A stretch of 30,235 nt of DNA from Alistipes sp. GTDB taxonomy: Bacteria > Bacteroidota > Bacteroidia > Bacteroidales > Rikenellaceae. Below the pieces are notes generated by a model. It had not been told where the DNA came from. It ran no database searches and worked only from the letters and a program-made list of their open reading frames with translations. Below, in pieces: positions 24,266-30,235 of this stretch; within the stretch, counting starts at the first letter, position 1; each line of letters opens with the position of its first letter. A program made the translations under genes and the position numbers. The stretch covers positions 1 through 30,235 of the forward strand of contig JAHZDG010000023.1 of assembly GCA_019422485.1 (NCBI GenBank), written 5' to 3'.

Positions 24266-25948
24266 ATGAAAGAAATATTGAAAAAGCGAAAAGGACTTCG
24301 TTATATCCTGCTTTCAGGGATTGTGGTGGTGGCCGGAGGGCTTTTCATGGCAGCCTCCAATCCCGATTTTGCCTTGGGGCGTAATCTGCAGATTCTGTTC
24401 AATCTGTTTCGGGAACTGAATCTGATGTATGTTGATCCCGTCGACCCGGATAAAATGCTTAAAGACGCGGCCGAAGGGATGGTCTCCCGTCTTGATCCCT
24501 ATACGGAACTGATTCCCGAGAGCGAAATGTCCGATTTCGAAATCATGACCACCGGGAAATATGGCGGTATGGGCGCCATGATCCGCAAAAGCGGGGATTA
24601 TGTGATGATCGCCCAACCCTATCGCGGTTTTCCGGCCGATAAAGCCGGGTTGGTGATCGGCGATTTGGTGCTGGAGGTAAACGGTCAGGATATCAAAGGA
24701 ATGGAAGTGGCCGATGTGAGTGCGCTGCTCAAGGGAACGCCGGGTACGCCTCTGAAACTGAAGGTCAAAAAACTGCTGTCGGGTGAAACCGAAGAGGTCT
24801 CGCTGAAACGGGAACGCATTACGATTTCGGGGGTGACCTATTCGGGCATGGTGGCTGACAGCATCGGTTATATTGCCCATAGCGATTTTACGGAGGATTG
24901 CAGCAGTGACATCCGCAATGCGTTTATGTCGCTGAAAAAGCAGGGCATGAAGGCGTTGATTCTTGACCTGCGGAGCAACGGAGGCGGGATTTTGCAGGAA
25001 GCGGTGAAGATTCTGTCGATGTTCGTACCCAAAGGAACGGAAGTGGTGCGGATGCAAGGTCGTCAGAAACAGACCGATGCCACCTTCATTACACAAAACG
25101 ATCCGATCGATACCGAAATTCCGTTGGTGGTGTTGGTCAATAGCACGTCGGCGTCGGCTTCGGAGATCGTTTCGGGAGCCTTGCAGGACCTGGATCGGGC
25201 CGTGCTGATCGGACAGCGCACTTTCGGGAAAGGCTTGGTGCAGTCGACCATCCCGTTGGGGTATAACGCTTATGTGAAGTTGACGACGGCCAAATATTAT
25301 ATTCCCAGCGGACGTTGCATTCAGGCGATCGACTATGCCCATCGGGCCGAAGATGGAAGTGTGGGTGCGGTGCCCGATTCGTTGATCCGGGAATATACCA
25401 CCCGTCAGGGTCGTAAAGTATACGACGGAGGAGGTATTATGCCGGATATCCGGATCCCTGCCACCTATTACAGTAATTTCGCCATCGCTCTCTATAACAA
25501 TGGTTTTATCGAAGACTTCGCCAACGAATACTACAAACAGCATCGGGACGGCGTGGATGTTGATACTTATCGGTTGAGCGATGCGGAATACCAGGATTTC
25601 GTTCGTTTCATGGCCGACAAGACGGTCGATTTTGAGTCGGAAACCAAAGAGGCTTTGGATCAGTTGCGCAAAAAAGCGGAACGGGATAAATACCTCGACC
25701 GGATCTCGGATGAACTGACCGCCATTGAAAATAAGATTCAGGAGGATAAACAGTCCGATCTGACCTCTTTCCGGGACGATATTACCCGGCTGATCGAAGG
25801 CGAAATTCTGTTGCGCTATCATTATAAGGAGGGTGTGGCACGCCACAATCTGCCGACCGATCCGGGAGTGACCGAAGCGGTGAAACTGCTGAACGATCCG
25901 GCTCGTTATCAACAAATTCTGACGTCTCAAGATACCGAACGCAAATAG
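24266..25948 (+). CDS. S41-family C-terminal processing peptidase with PDZ domain
   Basis: This 560-residue envelope protease has an N-terminal membrane anchor (about 12-29), a helical region with DPYTELIPE, a PDZ domain (about 98-170, with GLVIGDLVLEVNG) and the S41 core. The catalytic dyad is Ser297 in STSASASE and Lys322 in TFGKGLVQ, spaced 25 residues as in CtpB and Prc. The acid-substrate region LILDLRSNGGG is intact. A long charged helical tail (about 440-560) follows the core. CTP enzymes cut protein C-termini in the periplasm and act in envelope maintenance; the substrate here is unknown. The sensor kinase starts 25 nt later. Confidence 0.94.
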   Translation: MKEILKKRKGLRYILLSGIVVVAGGLFMAASNPDFALGRNLQILFNLFRELNLMYVDPVDPDKMLKDAAEGMVSRLDPYTELIPESEMSDFEIMTTGKYGGMGAMIRKSGDYVMIAQPYRGFPADKAGLVIGDLVLEVNGQDIKGMEVADVSALLKGTPGTPLKLKVKKLLSGETEEVSLKRERITISGVTYSGMVADSIGYIAHSDFTEDCSSDIRNAFMSLKKQGMKALILDLRSNGGGILQEAVKILSMFVPKGTEVVRMQGRQKQTDATFITQNDPIDTEIPLVVLVNSTSASASEIVSGALQDLDRAVLIGQRTFGKGLVQSTIPLGYNAYVKLTTAKYYIPSGRCIQAIDYAHRAEDGSVGAVPDSLIREYTTRQGRKVYDGGGIMPDIRIPATYYSNFAIALYNNGFIEDFANEYYKQHRDGVDVDTYRLSDAEYQDFVRFMADKTVDFESETKEALDQLRKKAERDKYLDRISDELTAIENKIQEDKQSDLTSFRDDITRLIEGEILLRYHYKEGVARHNLPTDPGVTEAVKLLNDPARYQQILTSQDTERK

Positions 25949-25973
25949 GTCTTTCAACCGTAACAAGGCTCGT

Positions 25974-27143
25974 ATGTCCCAACGCAAAAAGATTCTCAGT
26001 CGGGTGTTTTCGTTCCGGAACCGGGTGGTGATCATCGCCCTGGGGTTGATTATCGGTACGACCTCGCTGATTTTTACCAACCGAATGGCCCGCCAGCTGC
26101 GAATCAAGGAGCAGAATGAGGTGGCCATGTGGTCGTGGGCCATGAGCAAAATGGGTGAAGTGGGGCCCGATAACCAGTTGCTGCTGTTTATCATCAATGC
26201 CAATACCAATATCCCGTTTATCGTGACGACCGGGGTATTGCAGGTGGTGGAAAGTCACCTGATCCCGGAGCGTATTTTGAAAAACCCCGGCTTGTTGCGG
26301 CAAAAACTCGAAGAGATGTCGGCGGCCAATCATCCGCTGGAGATCAAGACCCTGGTGGGAGATACCTACTATCTTTTCTACGATGAGTCGAACCTGTTGA
26401 AAAGCCTGGTCTACTTCCCTTATGTTCAGCTAACCATCATTTTGGTGTTTGCCATCTTTGGCTACATCACCTTCCGCTCCTCCAAACAGGATGAACAGAA
26501 TCGCGTTTGGATCGGGCTGGCCAAAGAGACGGCCCATCAGTTGGGTACCCCTACCTCATCGTTGATGGGATGGGTCGAGTATCTGCGGACCCAACCGATC
26601 GATCAGCAGGCCGTGGATGAGATCAGCAAAGACGTGACCCGCCTCTCGAAAGTGGTGGATCGTTTTTCGAAGATCGGTTCGGCCACGTTGCTGAGCGAAG
26701 GCGTGATCAACGAGATTGTGGGCGGGAGTGTCCTCTATTTCCGAACCCGTGTGCCCCGAAACGTGACGATCAGTTACAACGGTTTGGCGATGGCCCAACA
26801 GCGGGCGATGGTCAATGAGGCGCTGTTCGAATGGGTGATCGAGAACCTGTTGAAGAATGCCCTGGATGCCTTGTCGGGGGTGGGACATATCGACGTGAAG
26901 CTTTCGGACGATCCCAACTGGATATATATCGACGTGAAAGATACCGGAAAAGGAATTGCCAAAGGTAATTTCAAACGGATTTTCGAGCCGGGATTTACGA
27001 CCAAAACCCGAGGATGGGGCTTGGGCCTTTCGCTCAGCAAGCGAATCATTGAAGATTATCACAACGGGAAGATCTTTGTGCTGGAGTCGGAAATCGATCA
27101 GGGCACGACGATCCGGATCGCGTTGAAAAAAATTGATGCTTAA
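25974..27143 (+). CDS. Membrane sensor histidine kinase
   Basis: The 389-residue protein has two membrane segments (about 18-36 and 147-167) around a periplasmic sensor region of about 110 residues. A cytoplasmic kinase core follows: the H-box KETAHQLGTPTSSL with phospho-accepting His188, the N-box ENLLKNALDAL, DTGKGI, FEPGFTTK and GWGLGLSL. No HAMP domain is evident. No response regulator gene lies nearby, so its partner is encoded elsewhere. Being between an envelope protease and membrane proteins, it might sense envelope state, but that is inference. Confidence 0.93.
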   Translation: MSQRKKILSRVFSFRNRVVIIALGLIIGTTSLIFTNRMARQLRIKEQNEVAMWSWAMSKMGEVGPDNQLLLFIINANTNIPFIVTTGVLQVVESHLIPERILKNPGLLRQKLEEMSAANHPLEIKTLVGDTYYLFYDESNLLKSLVYFPYVQLTIILVFAIFGYITFRSSKQDEQNRVWIGLAKETAHQLGTPTSSLMGWVEYLRTQPIDQQAVDEISKDVTRLSKVVDRFSKIGSATLLSEGVINEIVGGSVLYFRTRVPRNVTISYNGLAMAQQRAMVNEALFEWVIENLLKNALDALSGVGHIDVKLSDDPNWIYIDVKDTGKGIAKGNFKRIFEPGFTTKTRGWGLGLSLSKRIIEDYHNGKIFVLESEIDQGTTIRIALKKIDA

Positions 27144-27152
27144 TCTGTACCT

Positions 27153-27995
27153 ATGATGAATATCCCGTTCTGTACCGATTGTGAATCGTGGATGGGGCCG
27201 CTGGGGACAGATAGCCTTGCTGCGGATACGTTACCTCCGGTGGAATGGAACGTTGATTATTTTTTCGGACCCGCCAGCCAGTTTGCGTCGGCACATGTCG
27301 CTGCTCCGCGAGTGATCGATCATTTCCCTTGGATAGATAGTTATGCCTATGAGGCATTGGTGATCACACTTTTTATCTTGGCTTGTTACCTCTTGTATCA
27401 ATATCGTAGCAGTATCGGTATTTTGTTCAAGATGCAGACCCATCGGGTACCGTTGGAAAAAGTCTATGAGGAACAGACTCTGTTTTTTAAAAATTTTCTG
27501 CGGATTGCCTTGGGTATGATGGCTTTGTTGGCAGTGGGGATTGTGGTTCGTCTGGGTGATTTCTGGCAGATGAGCCATTGGTTACCGGGACTGTCACGAG
27601 CTGAAACCAACTGGATTGTTCTGGGGGTGTTAACGGCTTGTGCCGGGGTGATGCTCTATCGGTATCTGGCGAATCTGTTGATCGGTGGAGTGACGCAAAA
27701 TCGACAGTTTTTCGATCGCTATCGCTTTATGAATCGGGTATTTTCGGCCCTCAGCGGGGTGTTGCTGACCCCGCTTTTCCTACTTTGTGCCCTGTATGAA
27801 GGAGCGGGGGCCAGATGGATTATCTATTTGATGGTCGGTGTGATAGCTCTGTTGGTGGGAGGGTATCTCGAAAGTAGTTATCGATTCTTTGTCTCGAGAA
27901 ATGTTTCAATTCTGCAATGGATTTTGTACCTTTGCACCGTCGAAATCTTCCCGCTCAGTTTGTTGTTATTTGCGGGATTGCGTTATGCGATCTGA
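27153..27995 (+). CDS. DUF4271 multi-pass membrane protein
   Basis: The 280-residue protein has about six membrane segments (67-83, 115-132, 153-170, 198-214, 222-238, 252-275) after a soluble N-terminal part of some 60 residues. It fits the Bacteroidota-specific DUF4271 family, which is regularly found just upstream of hemD, rnpA and yidD. Function is unknown. It starts 9 nt after the kinase stop and is followed after 64 nt by hemD. Confidence 0.85.
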   Translation: MMNIPFCTDCESWMGPLGTDSLAADTLPPVEWNVDYFFGPASQFASAHVAAPRVIDHFPWIDSYAYEALVITLFILACYLLYQYRSSIGILFKMQTHRVPLEKVYEEQTLFFKNFLRIALGMMALLAVGIVVRLGDFWQMSHWLPGLSRAETNWIVLGVLTACAGVMLYRYLANLLIGGVTQNRQFFDRYRFMNRVFSALSGVLLTPLFLLCALYEGAGARWIIYLMVGVIALLVGGYLESSYRFFVSRNVSILQWILYLCTVEIFPLSLLLFAGLRYAI

Positions 27996-28059
27996 ATCGT
28001 AGTGGTTTCCGCGACTTCGGTTCGGAGAGAGAAAAATCAGAACGTTAAAAGTTTTTGTT

Positions 28060-28953
28060 TTGAAAATTAAAAATATTTTAGTCTCTCAGCCGGCTCCGGC
28101 GATGATCGAAAAGTCCCCGTTCAACGAGATTATCCTCAAACATCATGTTGATATCAAATTCCATCCTTTTATTAAGGTGGAAGGCGTATCGCTCAAAGAA
28201 TTCCGTAGCCAACGAATCGAAATTCTGGAACATAGTGCGGTGATTTTTACCAGCCGGACGACCATCGACAGCTTCTTCCGTCTGTGCGAAGAGGCTCGCA
28301 TCACAATCCCTGAAACGATGAAGTATTTCTGTAATACGGAAGCCGTAGCGCTCTATCTGCAGAAATATATTGTGTATCGTAAACGGAAGATTTTCTTTGC
28401 CGACGGTTCTTTTGCCAACTTTATGGAGCTGATCCTGAAGCATAAAACGGAAAAATTCCTGCTGACGCTTTCCGAACCGCACAAACCGGAAATGCCGATG
28501 GCCATGGAAAAGCTGAAGCTGAAATTCGATAAAGTGATTTTGGCACGTACGGTGAGTGCCGATTTGACGGATATCGATATCAATCAGTATGATATGCTGG
28601 TTTTTTACAGTCCGTCGGAAATCGCTGCGCTGCTCTCCAAATTCCCGGAAGTGGGCGAAACTCCCCGGATCGCCACGTTTGGTCACGGTGCCACTCGTGC
28701 AGCCCTGAAAGAAGGTCTGACGGTCAGTGTCATGGCGCCGACTCCTGAAGCTCCCTCGATGACCAAGGCGCTGGAACTCTATATCCAAAAGATCGAAGCT
28801 GGCGAAGATGTGCCTGCTGTAATGCTCGAAGGGGACTCTCCGGACCAGGCTTATATTCAGTCGCGGGAAGTGCGGACGGTGAAACGTCGTCCCGCAACTG
28901 CCAAACCGGCTGCCAGCAATAGCGTGAAATCGGTCGTTTCGGCCAAAAAATAA
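28060..28953 (+). CDS. hemD: Uroporphyrinogen-III synthase family protein, TTG start
   Basis: HemD closes hydroxymethylbilane to uroporphyrinogen III, the branch point to heme, siroheme and cobalamin. The 297-residue protein has the two-lobed layout of the family, with VIFTSRTTIDSFF (61-73) and DMLVFYSPSEIAALL (178-192). It starts with TTG at 28060: the start region MKIKNILVSQPAP matches the usual beginning of Bacteroidota homologues, and no ATG exists nearby. A C-terminal tail (about 246-297) beyond the catalytic fold is Lys/Ala/Ser/Val-rich. Other tetrapyrrole genes are absent here; the neighbourhood (DUF4271, rnpA, yidD) is about membranes and RNA. The family assignment is firm; activity in heme or other pathways is inferred. 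Confidence 0.88.
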   Translation: MKIKNILVSQPAPAMIEKSPFNEIILKHHVDIKFHPFIKVEGVSLKEFRSQRIEILEHSAVIFTSRTTIDSFFRLCEEARITIPETMKYFCNTEAVALYLQKYIVYRKRKIFFADGSFANFMELILKHKTEKFLLTLSEPHKPEMPMAMEKLKLKFDKVILARTVSADLTDIDINQYDMLVFYSPSEIAALLSKFPEVGETPRIATFGHGATRAALKEGLTVSVMAPTPEAPSMTKALELYIQKIEAGEDVPAVMLEGDSPDQAYIQSREVRTVKRRPATAKPAASNSVKSVVSAKK

Positions 28954-28957
28954 TCCG

Positions 28958-29347
28958 GTGTTTTCGGAACGATATACGCTCCCGCGGGCGCAACGCCTGC
29001 GTTCGAAACGCCGCATCGATGCATTGTTCGGTGGCGGCAAAGGAGGGTTTGTCTATCCGATTCGCTATGTGGCCTTACGGGAAAAGGCTTCGGAACCGGA
29101 AGTTTGTCTGCTGGTGTCGGTGCCCAAACGGCATCATAAACGGGCCCATGCACGCAATTTGTTGAAACGTCGGTTGCGGGAAGCCTACCGTTTACAGAAA
29201 GAACCTTTGCGGGCGGAGATGCTTCGTCGAGGGGAGCGGCTCAGTTTGGCGTTGTTGTATACGTCTGATCGGGTGTTGGATTATGCGGTGATCGAACAGT
29301 CCGTACGCAAAATTCTGGAGACGCTGCTGTCCGAGTCTCAAGATTGA
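28958..29347 (+). CDS. rnpA: Ribonuclease P protein component, GTG start
   Basis: RnpA binds the RNase P RNA and helps it cut the 5' leader from tRNA precursors. The 129-residue protein has the RNR-type motif ARNLLKRRLREAYR (65-78) and the aromatic/basic start FSERYTLPRAQRLRSKRRI. The start codon is GTG at 28958, 4 nt after the hemD stop; the next ATG comes far too late, so GTG must be used. Tight spacing suggests translational coupling to hemD. The usual upstream partner rpmH is not here, as in other Bacteroidales. Confidence 0.94.
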   Translation: MFSERYTLPRAQRLRSKRRIDALFGGGKGGFVYPIRYVALREKASEPEVCLLVSVPKRHHKRAHARNLLKRRLREAYRLQKEPLRAEMLRRGERLSLALLYTSDRVLDYAVIEQSVRKILETLLSESQD

Positions 29348-29413
29348 TCCGGGACTCTCCGTTGCGTCAGAACGCTTCGGTCTCTTTTCATAGAATCTTT
29401 TCGAGGGAAACGT

Positions 29414-29668
29414 ATGGGCAAAAAATCGGTTTCATATAAAGCGTGGCTTCGAAAAGCGGCGATTGCCCCTTGGATCGGTCTGATCCGTTTCTACCAATAT
29501 TGCATTTCCCCGTTAACTCCTCCGTCGTGTCGCTATGTGCCGACCTGTTCGCAGTACGCATTGGACGCGTTGCGTCGTTATGGTCTCTGGAAAGGCGGAT
29601 GGCTGACCCTGAAGCGATTGTTGCGTTGTCATCCCTGGGGCGGGAGCGGGTATGATCCGGTTCCCTGA
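29414..29668 (+). CDS. yidD: Membrane protein insertion efficiency factor YidD
   Basis: YidD is a small membrane-associated protein that assists YidC/Sec insertion of inner-membrane proteins. The 84-residue protein shows the whole family signature: LIRFYQYCISPLTPPSCRY, then PTCSQYALDALRRYG and RCHPWGGSGYDPVP. An amphipathic basic N-terminal helix precedes it. It follows rnpA by 66 nt and is the last gene before the terminator, the order commonly kept in bacteria. Confidence 0.96.
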   Translation: MGKKSVSYKAWLRKAAIAPWIGLIRFYQYCISPLTPPSCRYVPTCSQYALDALRRYGLWKGGWLTLKRLLRCHPWGGSGYDPVP

Positions 29669-29751
29669 GTTTCGGAGAGGAATGTGCAGTGGCGATTCTT
29701 GAGTCGCAAAAGGGAGAGTGAGCATGTGCAACGCTGAAAGCGCATGATGAT

Positions 29752-29784
29752 AAAAAAGACCTGCCATACAGCAGGTCTTTTTTG
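29752..29784. terminator. Bidirectional terminator between yidD and the right-edge nitroreductase
   Basis: A perfect 13-bp stem (29752-29764 with 29771-29783) with a 6-nt loop, A-run on the left and T-run on the right, serves yidD (stop 84 nt before) and the convergent nitroreductase (stop 32 nt away). Confidence 0.94.
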
Positions 29785-29815
29785 GTTATTGGCGGGGTCT
29801 TCTCTACCCTTTCTG

Positions 29816-30235
29816 TTATCGGATGATGCGATAATAGTCGGCTTTGCGGGGTTTGGCTTCGCTCGGAGTGGCATCCGGGTAGCCCAGTGCCAAGGCCCCG
29901 ACCCCCATCAATCCGTCGGGCAGACCCCATTGTTTCATGAGGGCTTTCCCCTCTTCGGTGGCGAACATCTCCTGTTCGCGGTTGATCCAGCAGCTCCCCA
30001 AACCTAAGGCATGAGCGGCCAGCATCATGTTTTCCAATACGCAACTGCCGTCTTGCAAGGAATTCTTCCCTCCGTCGGGGGCAAATACCAGCACGTAAGT
30101 GGGGGCATCGTAATAAGGGTTGGAACTGACGCCCATGATGCGGGCATTCATTTCGGTCAGTTGGCGGATTTGGTCCGGCTGCTGAACGGCCACGATGAAT
30201 GGTGATTGAAGACCCCGTGCCGTGGGAGCATAGGT
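29816..30235 (-). CDS. Nitroreductase-family flavoprotein, C-terminal 139 residues
   Basis: The gene runs off the right edge, so the start is missing. The frame is open to the last base; a GTG at 30193 is not the start, because the residues before it (APTARGLQSPF) fit the FMN-site segment of the family. The visible part has DGSCVLENMMLAAHALGLGSCWINR, given here as LENMMLAAHALGLG and GSCWINR, followed by GALALGYPD near the end, all typical of small NAD(P)H:FMN nitroreductases. It differs clearly from the longer nitroreductase at 5590-6336. Substrate unknown. Confidence 0.87.
   Translation of the reverse strand, partial: TYAPTARGLQSPFIVAVQQPDQIRQLTEMNARIMGVSSNPYYDAPTYVLVFAPDGGKNSLQDGSCVLENMMLAAHALGLGSCWINREQEMFATEEGKALMKQWGLPDGLMGVGALALGYPDATPSEAKPRKADYYRIIR

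Noticed and set aside
24314..26209. 631-codon minus-strand frame opposite the S41 protease and kinase
   Set aside because: Antisense shadow; the plus-strand proteins have intact catalytic residues.
30124..30193. GTG at 30193 as start of the right-edge nitroreductase
   Set aside because: The frame is open to the window end and the residues upstream of the GTG fit the family, so the gene continues beyond the edge.
1..30235. Insertion sequence, prophage, CRISPR array or defence island
   Set aside because: No transposase or integrase, no regularly spaced repeats and no terminal inverted repeats with target duplications were seen; gene content is core throughout.

Overview
This window looks like an ordinary core-chromosome stretch of a Bacteroidota bacterium, probably of the order Bacteroidales. 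The evidence is: promoters of the Bacteroidota type (TTTG / about 19 nt / TAnnTTTG, clearest before the tRNA-Thr and the sdhCAB operon); a TamA-like outer-membrane protein made as a lipoprotein; a five-histidine cytochrome b type SdhC in the order sdhC-sdhA-sdhB; and the gene order DUF4271 - hemD - rnpA - yidD. Base composition is moderate (roughly half G+C) and even. I cannot name the genus from the sequence alone; a Rikenellaceae-like member would fit.

Layout. 1-52 is the 5' part of a tRNA-Thr on the minus strand with its own promoter. 340-6336 (minus) holds RNase R and, upstream of it, an operon of a nitroreductase, a free-standing tRNA-editing (AlaX-like) protein and a TamL-like outer-membrane assembly factor. 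6542-8791 (plus) holds dapF, a very acidic small protein with a terminator, and an alpha/beta hydrolase. 9017-16674 (minus) holds dnaX, then a likely transcript running manA - dCMP deaminase - DUF4435 protein - cysE - membrane sulfatase. galE (plus) is followed by two strong terminators, the second shared with the sdhCAB operon (18252-21692, minus). 22151-23717 (plus) holds a PfkB sugar kinase and 5-formyltetrahydrofolate cyclo-ligase. 23774-29668 (plus) is a seven-gene run: small membrane protein, S41 protease, sensor kinase, DUF4271 membrane protein, hemD, rnpA and yidD, closed by a bidirectional terminator. A second nitroreductase enters from the right edge.

Themes are envelope building and protein insertion (TamL, YidD, S41 protease, membrane sulfatase, GalE, ManA), anaerobic respiration (SdhCAB, acting as succinate dehydrogenase and/or fumarate reductase), RNA processing (RNase R, RnpA, tRNA editing) and DNA replication or nucleotide supply (DnaX, dCMP deaminase). 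No insertion sequence, prophage, CRISPR array or clear island was seen.

The most interesting signal is a run of ten A residues in dnaX, exactly at the junction between the clamp-loader domains and the Pro/Ser/Thr linker. Both other reading frames stop within a few codons after it, so slippage by either one added or one lost base would give a short gamma-like subunit, as in the known Thermus and E. coli dnaX cases. Other points are a 10-bp inverted repeat laid over the rnr promoter, a TTG-started hemD and GTG-started rnpA, a protein-like unannotated stretch beside the dnaX 3' end, and a stand-alone DUF4435 (Toprim-like) protein among housekeeping genes.
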